The translations under genes were made by a program, and so were the position numbers. This document shows positions 42,736 through 55,160 of a stretch of 64,000 nucleotides of DNA, piece by piece; the stretch's first letter is position 1; each line of letters starts with the position of its first letter. Under the pieces are notes generated by a model. It saw nothing but the letters and a program-made list of their open reading frames with translations. It was not told the origin of the DNA and made no database searches. This DNA comes from Anthoceros angustus (lineage: Eukaryota; Streptophyta; Anthocerotopsida; Anthocerotales; Anthocerotaceae), in the NCBI GenBank assembly GCA_010909165.1, contig VJWM01000178.1:310001-374000 (forward strand), in the 5' to 3' direction.

Positions 42736-43590
42736 TCAAATAAAAAAATTTCTCCCAAAATCCCCACCCACCTATCCATACTTCCATCCATGGTACTTAA
42801 GACACCCATCATCCTCCAATATCTACTTCTGCCAATCCTTTTTATTTCTTTATTCGTACGCAATGCACGCTTTCACGACTGCATTACAAAAGGTTCTTAG
42901 GTGCGAGGTAGCCCCACTTGAGCAATCAGTTTACATGGGATGTTGCTTTCCTTTCACAACAACATGACTTTCCTTCAACTTAGGAGTCTTATCAAATCTT
43001 TCAGTGTTATTGTTATATATTACATAATGTACTTTTTTTAAGGAATAGAAAGGCTGAGCAGGCAAGAGTAGGAGAAACAGGGAGGCCAAGCCACCCAGCA
43101 AAGGGGTATGCTATAGAATGTAGTAACTGGGGTGGGGATATAGCTATCAACCGCGCACATCAGTCACACTTCAAAGACTTTAGGAATTTGAAAATTTAAC
43201 CCCAGAAGGACGAGGCTACTCAAATCGAGTTTTGGAGTGAGTTTTCAGAACTTACTGGATGAATATTATGAGCCACACATTGAGCAAAAGGTTGCCTTCC
43301 ATGTAAAACCATTTACTCTATCTCTTGGTATGTTTTAGTGGAAAATACCAATTTTGATTGGCAAAAACCTGAAAGAAACTTTCATAGAAACGCCCCCAAA
43401 GGCCACAAAATATTACAGGATATTTTGACGGTGTCCCCACGCCACGGGCACTCGGCATCACGTACACAAACTTTCACACATGGCCTCGGCCAATGTGTGT
43501 GACCAGCCAGTCACCACACACTTCTCCATGCCCCGGGCACTAAATGCCAGTCCCTTCCCGCCATCTATCTATAGTTGTGTTAATGGCTAT

Positions 43591-43767
43591 ATTTATATTC
43601 ACTGATGCGGCTAAACCACCCTCTCCTCTATTATTCAACTCCTACACACAAGTGCCAACGACTTCATCACGCGTCATTACTGTAAGTATATTCATAGATG
43701 TGGCCAAATTGCCCTCTCCTCTACTATTCAACTTCTACACACAAGAGTCAATGGCTTTATCACGCAT
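43591..43767 (+). repeat. Direct repeat, two ~83-bp units
   Basis: Units at 43591-43672 and 43686-43767 share most positions, including CCCTCTCCTCTA, CTACACACAAG and a TCATCACGC / TTATCACGC ending. No coding sense. Confidence 0.7.
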
Positions 43768-44447
43768 CTCATTTGTAGACACCTGATTACAATCTCTGCT
43801 CATAACCATTGTTTCACCAGCTACCTCCCACTTCCGACATAAACATGAAACGCTGGCCTCATAAACTCACTTCTCTCGCGCCATCCTCCCTTCTCCCTCA
43901 CTATGGGCAAAGGAATGAAGCTCCCGGTCCTGCCACCTCCTACTATATGCCACCAGCTCCTGATCGACAAGCTGTTGTAGACATTCTTTTGGCATAGGCC
44001 AAGGACCCTACTGGGAAGAGCAGCCTATGTTGGGGTTGTTGTTGCAATTTTATGTTACACTTCCAAATTGCAAAATGCTTAGTATCAATTAAATGTGGTT
44101 AGCAATAGCTAAGTGGATAAGCACAAGTAATATGCTTTAGCATATTCCTTGCATATTATAGTATATTCTTAGAAAAAAATTTCGGCATATGTTAATGCCA
44201 ATAAGATATCTTAGGAATATGCCGATGCCAAGGGTTAGTATATATAGAGCCTTTCATAGAGGACATGCTCAGATTATAACTTGTCTTCTAGATATGCAAT
44301 GCAAGAGTATTGTGAGGAGGCCAAAGCTATGACACCAGAGCAATGTGTGAGGAATTTGCATGTTGTTCTCGTGGGGGGAGTGCGATTGTGCCACGACATG
44401 CGAGCTACTTTCTCCTATTGTTACAAACTATGATCTGAGCTGTATGC

Positions 44448-44655
44448 TAGATAGGCGTGGTAGGATTGATAAGCTTGTTAGGCAAGTTAGGCGATGCTAG
44501 GCCATGCAAGGCTTAGTGTGTTAGGCTTATTAGGAGTGCTACTGTGCTAAGTGTGCTAGGCGAAGCTAGGCCGTACTAGGCTTAGTGTACCAGGCTTGCT
44601 AAGCATGCTAGGCTTGCTAAGGTGATGCTAGGCTATGCTTAGCTCTTAGGCAAGT
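44448..44655 (+). repeat. Degenerate GCTAGGC low-complexity repeat
   Basis: About 200 bp built from variants of GCTAGGC and AGGCTTAGTGTG / AGGCTTGCTAAG. It lies inside the presumed LTR-element remnant between the TATA element and gag. No open frame follows it. Confidence 0.7.
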
Positions 44656-45370
44656 AGGCAAGGGACCTTCTAAAGCCAAGGTGAACCTTGACGAGTGTAG
44701 GCACGCAACTCGTAGATACTTAGAGGTTTCATTAATCATGATCTAAGCAAGCGGAGTGTGTTAACCTTGATTAAGGGTTGTGACTTAGCCACTAACCACC
44801 ATGGAGTGCATGCTTGGACATACTCAATCCGGACGGAGCTACCAACCAACCAGTCCATTGTAGCGAATTTGAAGTCTCGACCAAGCGAGAGAAGTACGAA
44901 CACCTTGATTTTGGTACTAGTGAAGAATGTAGCAACTCAATCAACAATCTTTGAGGGATCTGAGAGTGGCAACATATAAGACACGTCGGTGCCATCGGGA
45001 CAACTCAACAGAAGCGAGAGCGAAGAGGACTTGTCTCTAGGAGTCGTCAAGATGGAGGAGACAATTGGATCGAATGGATTAGTTCACGGTACGAGCGGGC
45101 ACCTTGCCACTAGAGGACTTCATCGAGAAGTACGACGCGGTGTGTACGGATCGGAGATGGAATTGAAGACCGGATACACGAAGCGATACGGCTTCATTCA
45201 AATGCCGAAGTACTTGGGGGATGAAGCATTGGCGTGCTATCGGAGCACAAGGCGAGGTTGTTGAGCGGCACATCTGGAGGACCAGTGAGTAGTAGTTTGA
45301 GCTCCGTAGGAACCAATACATTTGCAGTAGAAACTAGGACACTACGGTAGGAACTAGTGCAGATGGAGAA

Positions 45371-45628
45371 ATGGCACCAAGTAGGCAAGATCTCATCGAA
45401 GAGATGTTTGACATCTTTCGGCTGGAGTTTCCTGCAAGCACGGATGAGAAGATCTTCGAGTTGACACACTTCAAGCTAAAGTCATGCGAGACTGCGAAGA
45501 TGGCTTACCGAAGAATCGACCAGTTGGTGCGTGACACGAAGATCATGAGTGACCGACTGGCTGCAGAGAAGTACTTGCAAGCATTGTCATCCCCGCTGCG
45601 CATGAAAGTGCAACAAGCAAGACAATAA
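45371..45628 (+). pseudogene. Retrotransposon gag fragment, first copy
   Basis: 85-codon frame opening with ATG and ending at TAA. It has amphipathic helices typical of retroelement gag. The downstream continuation with the zinc knuckle (45814-46188) is in a separate frame, so the gag gene is broken. Confidence 0.55.
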
Positions 45629-46995
45629 GGGGCAACACTACACCACAAGGAAGTGTAGATGGGCGACAAGATAGGGCTGCCGACATTTTCTCTCGTCTTG
45701 CAGTGATCACTCCACCCCAAGCCGGAGTGGTGGACATGACCGACGCGGAGGTCAAAGTGGAGGAGCTTTGAGACAAGCCACCCACATAGCCCAAGTGACG
45801 AGCCCTACGTGAGGTGCCGAGGGATGCACCATTCCCTCATGAGTACGAGCATGCATTCGTAGGAGTCAAGGGTGAGGAGCAATGCCCCGGCTGTGGGAGG
45901 TACGAGCACAATGAAGCAGTGTGTTGGGAAAAGCATATGGAATTACGGCCTATGGGGTACCGAGCGGCAACCCCGGCTAATGCATGTGTTTCAACCTCAT
46001 CCACAAAATCAGCGAAGAGCAAAGGCACCGTGAAGGAGGCACCGGCGAAGTCCCATGGACAGAAGAAAAGGGAAGCATCAAAGAAGACGATGAACAGCGA
46101 CGTGGCACGCCTCGCAAAGCTGGAGAAGTTGGTGTGGAAGGCGAAGATCAAGGAGAGCAGCAGATCATCATTGAGGATGAAAAGATGAGCACAAGCTCAT
46201 CACAGCTCATCACGGATGAGAAGATCTTGAGTTGACACTTCAAGCTAAAGTCATGCGAGGCTGCGAAGATGGCTTATCAAGAATCGACCCGGTTAGTGCG
46301 TGTGGCGAAGATCATGGTGTGGGCTGATACTTGCAAGCATTGTCATCCCCGATGCGCATGAAAGTGCAACAAGCAGTGCAGAATACGAAGGGGCAACACT
46401 ACACCCTGAAGGAAGTGTACGAGATGGCTGACAAGATAGGGCCTGCTGACATTTTCTCTCGTGCTGTTGCAAGTGATCACTCCACCCCAAGCCGGAGTGG
46501 TGGACGACATGACCGACGCGGAGGTCAAAGTGGAGGAGCTTTGCGAGACAAGCCAGCCCACATAGCCCAAGTGACGAGCCCCTACGTGAGGTGCCGAGGG
46601 ACAGACCATTCCCCTCATGAGTACGAGCATGCATTCGTAGGAGTCAAGGGTGAGGAGCAATGCCCCGGCTGTGGGAGGTACGAGCACAATGAAGCAGTGT
46701 GTTGGGAAAAGCATATGGAATTACGGCCTATGGGGTACCGAGCAACCCGGCTAATGCATGTGTTTCAACCTCATCCACAAAATCAGCGAAGAGCAAAGGC
46801 ACCGTGAAGGAGGCACCGGCGAAGTCCCATGGACAGAAGAAAAGGGAAGCATCAAAGAAGACGATGAACAGCGACGTGGCACGCCTCGCAAAGCTGGAGA
46901 AGTTGGTGTGGAAGGCGAAGATCAAGGAGAGCAGCAGATCATCATTGGAGGATGAAAAAGATGAGCACAAGCTCATCACCACAAGCTCATCACAT
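45440..46995 (+). repeat. Tandem duplication of gag segment, two ~775-bp copies
   Basis: Copy A is about 45440-46211 and copy B about 46212-46995. Both start at CGGATGAGAAGATCTT and include the zinc-knuckle segment. They differ by point changes and small indels, for example CGAGTTGACACAC in A versus GAGTTGACAC in B. Confidence 0.8.
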
Positions 46996-49630
46996 GGCAG
47001 GATGATATATCATCCTACCATGTTGCCCATCACCCTCTCTAATGTCACTAAAGAGTTACGCATTAGGCTCTTGGAAAATGTTGCCCATTACCTTCTCTAA
47101 CATCACTAAATAGTAACGCATTAGCTTGAAAAATGCTGCCCATCACCTTCTCTAACGTCACTAAACAAAGCTTGGAAATGCTGCCCATCACACGCCAATC
47201 TCGTGGCCCGTGCTATCTGGAAGCTCAGAAGTGGTAGCGCTTCGGACCTTGTTGGTATCTGATTTGAATTCTGGGAATTGAATTGCAAGGCCTAGAGCGG
47301 CCTGACCCACCAACAGACCTCGCACTGGCATCCTTTGAGCCCTGCAATTGCCTCTCCAATCTTCCGATTCAAGGTTGTCAGGATATGGGTTAGGGACAGA
47401 GCACTGCTCAATTGCCACCTTCAAGCACCACGTCATATGAGCAAGGAGTTGTCGTGCATCGTCAATGCCATGAGCACCATCCAATTGGTCCAATTGGTTA
47501 GCAGCTCGGTGAGTTTTGCGATAGATAAAGACAAGATGCGCAACCTCTAAAGTAGATCTGGGCTCGTCTGTCGCTCATCAAGATAGGCCTTGACGGAAAT
47601 CCGTCCTTAGTGGACTTAAATAAAATTCTTATTCTTCTTTCTTGATTACCTAATAGGGCGTAACACTTCTGCACAGGTATGTCTACCAACTAACTCACAT
47701 ACGAGAGATGAACATGTCCTTCGTATACTAACCTATAAATGTATTCTAGAGAAAAAGTTTTGGCCGTGGAAATGCCCAAGCTCGAGATGCCCTAATTAGC
47801 TTAGACTCGCGGCCAATCATTCATACGTTACAATTGCGAGGCACACACATAACGCTCAAGGTGCCCTTTGTAGCCTAGACTAACAATGGTCATCCATATG
47901 TTACAACCGCCAAGCATACACATAAGGCTGGAAATGTGCATGAAGTAGCAAAAATAGTGTATTTGTCGCTTCTACAAAAATAATAACTTACCTAGCCATG
48001 AAGCGAGCAAGGATTAAATAAAATATAAAATTATCCATAATATTATTAAAAAATAAACTTCAAAATTTGCCTAGAAGAACCCTTCACATCAAACTACAAG
48101 CCAAACTCTAAACGGCAAACCCTGAAAAATTTTATCCAAGTCGCAGATGCAAATGCCATGGACAATGTCCCAAGCCATCTCACGTCCTTCTATGGAAGTA
48201 GGTCCTTCTATGGAAGTAGGTCCGGTAGAAGTATGAGATCCTCATTAAGTATACACGATTTTTTTCCCACGTATAATTTCTACTCTATTCACAGAGAAGG
48301 AGAGTATAATTTCTACTCTACTCACAGAGAAGGAGAATTACTGCTGGTCCTCGTGCAGTAGTACTACTCTATTCACAGAGAAGGAGAGTATAATTTCTAC
48401 TCTATTCACAGAGAACGAGAATTATTGCTGGTCCTCGCGAAGTAGTATTATGACGGGCCACCACGACGGGCCACTATAGTCCCTTTTCTTGAAAAATCAA
48501 TAGACGGACCACTACAACGAGCCACCACAGTACCTTGACCTAAAACAAGAATGTAGAAAGGAATATAAAATTTTCATAAATATGCAAAGATGGGAAGTCG
48601 TATCCACACAGAGGGATGAAAACGTCCACTGGAGGGCCAGGCTAAGAAACTAGCTCTATGATTGTCTACACTGAACCTATCTGTCATCCCAACATCTTCT
48701 AGCCCTATCATTGTCTACCCGAAAGCTACCTACCACCCCAACCAACAAGATGTTATAATATGGAATGAGGAAGGGCATCATTCAGCTACATTCCAAGCCA
48801 GGCCACAACTTCTTCGTCTTTTCTTCGAATGAGAAAAGTGGTACCCAGGGAAACTCATCATCCCATGAAGAGTCCGAAAAAGCGTACCAAGATGGAGAAT
48901 GGACCTGGAGAAGGTCACGAAGAGGCTAACGTGCGCTGAAAAGCAAGGCGATGTAAACACGTTACTGGAAGAAAGCCATACGGTTGTTCCACCGTGTGGT
49001 GAAAAACCAGCCTAAAAATAGGGTTTGGTGTCGTTGCGGCGTGCAGAAAGCGGGGCATGCTCGCGGTGCGGATGGTGAGGTGAGAAATTACTCCCTTTTT
49101 AACGCGTAACCGAGCATCGTAACCATACAATCGTAATCGTACATTTGATGCTGCCACGTGCCAGGTGGCGACCGCGACACTTGTTCTGTTGAGAAATGAA
49201 GAAGCCACGATTCAAGTCCCTCCAGCTGCCGCCTGCATTCTCGCTCCCGCCAGCTCCAATGGCAGCCCACCGTAATCCTTAGATTTTTGGTTCTACCAAT
49301 TGCGGCTGCTATTTGCTATTTGTGGTTCCAGTTGTGAAATAGCAACAAGCATTTCAGTTGAGTTCCATCCCAAGACCAGCACCGTCTTCTGCCATTTCTA
49401 CTGTCGTCAAGTCAAGCAAGCTCCCTTTGGAAGTACAGCTCTGTTGCCACCTCCTGAGCATAGCTCCAGGCTTTCTGTGATCGTTGGGAGTACGGGGAGG
49501 GTGTCGGAAGTTTTCCAGCCTTCTTGTTTATTTGCTTCTTGAACCGTTGAATTTGCGTTCCCGGCAGTTGTTGCCCGGCCTTTGCTTCTCAGGAGCGGTG
49601 CTCGCCTCGTGCGGATACTACACTGGTGGA
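46996..49630. other. Repeat-rich intergenic region upstream of SPS
   Basis: No gene is supported. Near 47020-47190 there are three diverged copies of a ~60-bp unit with TTGCCCATCACC and TCTCTAATGTCACTAAA. A CCTTAGTGGACTTAAATAAA motif at 47605-47624 recurs at 55978. Short tandem repeats at 48184-48450 are listed separately. The SPS promoter and leader must be in the last part. Confidence 0.55.
48184..48450 (+). repeat. Nested short tandem repeats
   Basis: An 18-bp unit, GGTCCTTCTATGGAAGTA, is repeated twice near 48184-48221. From 48270 a ~36-bp unit with TATAATTTCTACTCTATTC and ACAGAGAAGGAGA recurs four times. The whole is organised as two ~90-bp higher-order units, each ending in TGCTGGTCCTCG. 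Confidence 0.75.
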
Positions 49631-52600
49631 ATGGGCGCAATGCAGAACGAGTGGTTGAATGGCTACCTGGAGGCAATTCTGGACACAGGAGAGGAAGACC
49701 TCCGCTCATGCGACATCTCACAGAATGACAGTCCCGCTGCCAAGTATTTCGTGGCTACGGTTACGGGATATGACGAGAAGTCGCTCTTTCACTCCTGGAG
49801 TCAGGTGAGGCGTTGTGTGAATTGCTGAGCTGCGTAGATCTGCTCGTGCTGCATCGGTGGCTGATGAGGATCTTGGTGACGGCAGGCTGCAGTGGCCAGA
49901 AATGGACTTTCGAGGGCTGGCCGGCTGGAGAACATGTGCTGGAGGATTTGGCACTTGGCTCGCAGGAAGAGGCAGGTGTGTACTCGGGTTCAATTTTCGA
50001 AGCAAGTAGAGCAATTCGAGAGGCTGATTGCTAGTTTGCGTGCAAGAGCTTTGGTAGTTTGCATGCAGAGGAAGAGAGATTCCAGAAGCCTACATCTCCT
50101 CCTCCTGTGGAAGAAAGGTGGAGGGTCGTCGTTTTGGAGGACTCGAGCAATTCTAGCTGTGAGCTAACAATAATTGCATTCCCGTCTCGGTTTTGTCAGC
50201 TTGGGGTGGAGGAGTCAAGACGGGCTTCAAAGCGACAAACTGAGGAGGATAAGAGTCTTAGCGAAGCTATAGAGGACATGTCCGAAGATTTGTCGGAGGC
50301 GGAAAAAGCTGATTCATCTGAAAACGAGATCAAGTTGGCAAGGTCAAGCTCGGATTCTGGAACTGATGCAGAGCCTCTCCCCTCCCCGGATAGGCGGTTG
50401 TACGTGGTTCTCATCAGGTAAGCCAGAAGATATTCTTAAGTGACGTGCATGGTACCTGGATTTCGCAAATGTTGCTTTCAGGTCTTGTGCCCTAACGATC
50501 CTGCGTGAAGAGTTGCTAGCATTGGCATGTTGGTTTTCGTAGCTGCTAATGAGTTTGGTGCTGTGACTGCAGTTTGCATGGCCTGGTGCGAGGAGACAAC
50601 ATGGAGCTTGGGCGAGACTCTGACACTGGAGGCCAGGTATGGGCTTTGGTAGGAAGTTTTTTTTATGTATATGCTAAGCTAGATTGGACTATACATAACT
50701 TTGTGTTGCCTGGAATTGAGCAGGTGAAGTACGTCGTTGAGCTTGCAAGGGCTCTTGCGCAGATGCCTGAGGTGTATAGGGTTGACTTGTTGACTCGTCA
50801 GATATGTGGGCCTAATGTGGACTGGAGCTATGGAGAACCAACAGAAATGTTGACTGGCATGGATGCTCATTCAGAAGCTGGAGAGAGCAGTGGTGCTTAC
50901 ATTGTTCGTATTCCATGTGGACCAAGGGATAAATACCTACCGAAAGAGTCTCTCTGGCCTTATATCCAGGAGTTTGTGGATGGGGCTCTGACTCACATTC
51001 TGCAGATGTCCAAAGTTCTTGGGGAGCAGATGGATCGTGGGCACGTGTGGCCATATGTTATTCATGGCCACTATGCAGACGCCGGTGACATTGCTGCTCT
51101 GTTGTCTGGGGCCCTTAGTGTACCTATGGTGTTAACTGGTCATTCTTTAGGACGCAACAAACTAGAACAGCTCCTCAAACAGGGGAAAAAATCTGAGGAA
51201 GATATCAATAGTACGTACAAGATTATGAGGAGAATTGAGGCCGAGGAGCTGTCCTTAGATGCTGCAGAGCTTGTAATCACGAGCACAAGTCAAGAGATAA
51301 ACGAACAGTGGGGCATCTATGACGGGTATGATGTTAAATTAGAGAAGAAACTCCGGGCACGAGTGAAGAAGGGGCTTAGCTGTCATGGGCGATACATGCC
51401 ACTAATGGCGGTAAGCTGAATGCACATGCGGTGGTTGTGCATCTGTGATTGGAACTGCTTAGTGCGATAGCTTGTGTCCTTCTGGTCGGAAGTGTAGTAA
51501 TTTGTGAAGTCGGACTATGTGTGACTACAGGTTATTCCTCCTGGAATGGACTTCAGTCATGTAGTAGTCCAAGATGCTGGCGATGTTTTCGACACTGATG
51601 TGGACACGGTGGCGTTCACAGGCTCAGATGCGTCTGTCCTGACACCAATGTCGCCTCGTGCAGATCCTCAGATTTGGGGTGAAGTAAGTTAACACTGTCG
51701 TGCAGGGTTTTGTTCAAGCTGCAGTGCACTGGGTGTCAAGGACCCTGCTGCATGCTGCATGCAAAGGTTTTTGACTGCAAAGTCTTTTTCGTAACTGGCA
51801 GATTATGAAGTTCTTATCAAATCCACATAAGCCCATGATTTTGGCACTAGCTCGCCCTGATCCCAAGAAGAACATACCAACATTGATAAATGCGTTTGGA
51901 AGTTGCAAGCAGCTGCGGGAGCTTGCAAACCTGGTAAGTGTGTTTGGGCCCCTCGCAGTTGAAGATTTGGGATTAGACAAATCCTGCGTCTCTGGGATTG
52001 CATGCGGTTTGGTGTATTTTTCAGTTTCGGTTCTTGCGGTTGGGGCGTTTGTCATGGAGCATGATAAGTTGCTCAGTTTGGCCTGCTCAATACATTTCTT
52101 GGCCTGCAGACGCTGATTATGGGAAATAGAGAGGAGCTAGATGACATGTCTGCTGGCAATGCTTCTGTACTCAAGACAACGTTTCAGTTGATCGACAAGT
52201 ATGACCTTTATGGTCAAGTTGCATATCCGAAGAAGCACAAGCAGAGTGAAGTGCCTGACATATATCGGCTAGCAGCAAAGACGAAGGTTGGGCTTCTGTG
52301 AAGGTCGTGGGGTAGTTTTACATCTGCATTTGTTTTTCTGCAATAGTTACTTTTTCTGGTCGATCAACTAATGCCCGTGACACTGATCTGACAGGGTGTG
52401 TTCGTAAATCCAGCATTGGTTGAACCCTTTGGACTTACACTAATTGAGGTTCGTGCCAATCTGTTCAGTTTGGCTAGCCACATTGGCCATGGTGTTTTGC
52501 TGTTTTCATGCCTCCAGGTGTAGGTGGATGTTTTTGTCTTCATTGCAAATGGTGGGGCTATCTATCATCCCGACTATTTGTTTGCACAGGCAGCGGCTCA

Positions 52601-54497
52601 TGGGCTGCCGCTGGTGGCCACAAAAAATGGTGGACCTAATGATATTCTACAAGTAAGCACCCTTTCACGGACTCAAAGCTGATTTGTTCCTTGAAGTAGG
52701 GGCCTGTTGGTCTGACGCTTAACTTTGTGAAGGCTCTCAGCAATGGTATCTTGGTGGATCCTCATGATCATAAATCCATATCCGAAGCACTCCTGAAATT
52801 GCTGTCAGACCGAACACTTTGGAATGAGTGCCGTCGCAAAGGGCTGAAAAACATTCATCTCTACTCTTGGCCGGAGCACTGCCGAAAATACTTGGACCGG
52901 ATTGCTTTATGCCGAATGCGCCATCCTCAGTGGCAAACTGAGCCATCACCAGATGGCGATGCAGAGACGGAATCTCAAGGAGACTCTGTTGGGGATATCC
53001 GTGATCTCCGGCTCTCTATTGACGGGGAGAGGTTAGTTGGGTCAATCAACCAAGAATGTGCTGAGCTTGTGAGAAGTTGCAGTGAAGCGAAGATGGCTGG
53101 TAGACGTTCTCAGGGAAAGCTTGAGCCGATGAAGGAGGGGAACGAGGCTGGTTCCGATGACCACGTCGATGGGTACATGACTGGACACACGAATGGAGGC
53201 ATGGATGGCAACACGAATGGTTGTGTGGATGGCCATACGAATGGTGGCATGGATGGCAACACAAATGGTGGTATGGATGATCACACGAATGGTGGCATGG
53301 ATGGCAACACGAATCATGACATGCACGGCCACATGGATGGTCTCGTCGATGGCAATGCCAATGGTCATAGAGATGGAGTGGGGCATAGAGGCCCAGTTCT
53401 TCGAACCAGAAAACGTCTCATCATTATTGCGGTTGACGCCTACTCTGCTTCTGGGGAGCTCACTCCTGGGTTTATAGACATTGTGCGAGGGGCGCTTAAG
53501 GATGTCAAATCAGGCAGTCTAAACACAGGGGTGGTGTTGTCGACATCGCTCAGTATCTCAGAAGTTGAGAAATTTCTGGACAAGGCTAGCTTGGCAGCCA
53601 ATGACTTTGATGCAGTTATATCCAGCAGTGGCAGTGAACTTTACTATCCATCTGATCGGACCTCAGATGGGTCAAGGTTTCTGGTTGACCCTCACTACGT
53701 ACAGCACATTGAATACCGGTGGGGCGGTGAGGGCTTAAAGAAGACTATGGCCCGGTTTATTGCGGAATTTGATGTAGACAAGGAGGCTAAACCTGGAAAA
53801 GGAAAGCGAGCGCTAGAAGAAGACGACGAGCGAAGCAATGCACACTGTCTAGCGTATGAAGTTACCAATCAGTCTATTGTAAGCTTTGTCTGAAGCATTA
53901 ACTGCATTGCCTTGTTTTCCTTGTATAGAGTAGTCCGCCACTGATGCTAGGAGTCACTGACATGGAGTTGGTTGTGTCTAGGCACCAGCAGTGGGCGAGT
54001 TGCGGACGCATCTACGGTTACGTGGCCTACGATGTCATGTGGTATACTGTCAGGCTGCTACAAAGCTCCATCTGCTTCCTCTTCTGGCATCGCGCTCCCA
54101 AGCCTTGAGGTAGAAAAAAAAGCATGGATATGCTTCGAAGATGTCATTAACCCTTCAGGATTCGTGAACATCAGTCAATTCATTGTTCACTCTGCTTACA
54201 TGACAGTGCGTATGCAGGTACTTTTTTGTACGCTGGGGAGTTGACGTTGCCAACATGGTCTTGCTAGTGGGTGAAACGGGTGACACAGATTATGAAGAGA
54301 TGTTGTCCGGCACCCACAAGACAGCAATCTTGAGCAAGGGGGTTGAAACGGGCTCGGAAATTCTTCTGCGCGCTCGGAGGGGTTGTACTAGAGATGACTT
54401 TTATGATCGGAATTCCCCCAATGTTTTCACCTTGGATGAGTACAATTCTGAGCGGCTAAAGGAGGTAATGAAGAAAGTCGAAAGGAGTGGCCTCTAA
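49631..54497 (+). CDS. SPS: Sucrose-phosphate synthase, 1121 aa, 13 exons
   Basis: Makes sucrose-6-phosphate from UDP-glucose and fructose-6-phosphate in the cytosol (EC 2.4.1.14). Exons: 49631-49804, 49886-49975, 50200-50417, 50573-50636, 50724-51410, 51531-51683, 51802-51933, 52110-52286, 52395-52448, 52590-52652, 52733-53878, 53982-54109, 54218-54497; total 3366 nt with consistent phases. Landmarks are [11 protein letters not shown] at the N-terminus, [55 protein letters not shown], the GT-B core with [18 protein letters not shown] and [32 protein letters not shown] and TKNGGPNDI. The C-terminal phosphatase-like domain has [30 protein letters not shown] and [10 protein letters not shown]. 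Between the two domains exon 11 carries an in-frame Gly/Asn/Asp/Met repeat (53181-53366). The protein is somewhat longer than the usual ~1050 residues, mostly from that insert. Confidence 0.95.
53181..53366 (+). repeat. Coding minisatellite inside SPS exon 11
   Basis: About eight imperfect 24-bp units around GGTGGCATGGATGGCAACAC. The frame stays open and encodes HTNGGMDG / NTNGGMDG-type octapeptides. The unit length is a multiple of three, so copy-number change would not break the frame. Confidence 0.85.
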
Positions 54498-55011
54498 GTT
54501 GCTGTTGCATTTCATGTACATAGAACTGTAGAGTAGGTGTACGAACTGATGTCTAGGCAATATTCGGAATCTAAGTTGTACATGAGAGGAAGATACCAGT
54601 TGAAAAAGCGGCAAGATATGTGTGAGTATTATGTGGGAGGCGTGTACACTATTATCAAATTGTATTTCTTTCGCGCGCAAAGCTCCTTGGATAAAAGCTT
54701 GTTTGAAAACTATAGGCCTGGAACACATCATCTTCCTGCGAGATATATTAAAGCGAATTGGCTTTTGGAAGATTGATGGCCAAATCCCAATTAATAGCCT
54801 TTTCTGACAAGGCCTCGGCTAAACCCTAGAAGCTGAAAAGAAGGGCCTAGAAGCTGAAAAGAAGGGTTTGGCAGACTGCTGAAGATGCTAAACCTTGAAC
54901 AAATTGCAAAAGATGTTAACCCTAAAGGCTGAATAGATTACAAAAGATGTCGGCATACTGTTAAAGGGTGAAAAGAAGAGTTTAACCAACTGCAAAAGAT
55001 GCCAAACCCTA

Positions 55012-55160
55012 CTCAATCTTGAATGCAGCAGAAAATGCAAACTAAACCCTATAGGCAACCCTGCTCAATCTTGAACGCAGCAGAAAATGCAAACTAAACC
55101 CTATAGGCAACCCTGCTCAATCTTGAACGCAGCAGAAAATGCAAACTAAACCCTATAGGC
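55012..55160 (+). repeat. 52-bp tandem repeat, 2.9 copies
   Basis: Units start CTCAATCTTGAACGCAGCAG at 55012, 55064 and 55116, exactly 52 bp apart, and are almost identical. Each contains AAACTAAACCCTATAGG, which holds a telomere-like AAACCCT. There is no spacer between units. Confidence 0.9.

Larger units (their letters stand above)
42163..44027. other. Repeat-containing intergenic region
   Basis: No gene is supported. It contains a copy of the dispersed repeat at 42581-42735 and two ~83-bp imperfect direct repeats at 43591-43672 and 43686-43767, both built around CCCTCTCCTCTA.TATTCAAC and CTACACACAAG. The remainder is AT-rich without recognisable structure. Confidence 0.55.
44028..46995 (+). 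mobile_element. Degenerate LTR retrotransposon remnant with duplicated gag
   Basis: A possible LTR starts with TGTTGGGG at 44028 and has a TATATATAGAGCC element near 44239-44251. Its 3' end and a primer-binding site were not identified. Downstream, the open frame 45371-45628 encodes a gag-like helical protein (MAPSRQDLIEEMFDIFRLEF, with YRRIDQLV). The next frame has a CCHC zinc knuckle, CPGCGRYEHNEAVC (C-X2-C-X4-H-X4-C), at about 45880-45925. No protease, integrase or reverse transcriptase is recognised, so this is a truncated or non-autonomous copy. Frames are broken by stops and indels. Superfamily (Copia or Gypsy) is not decided. Confidence 0.55.

Noticed and set aside
55012-55160. CRISPR-like array
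   Set aside because: The 52-bp units touch each other without spacers, and the context is a plant nuclear genome.
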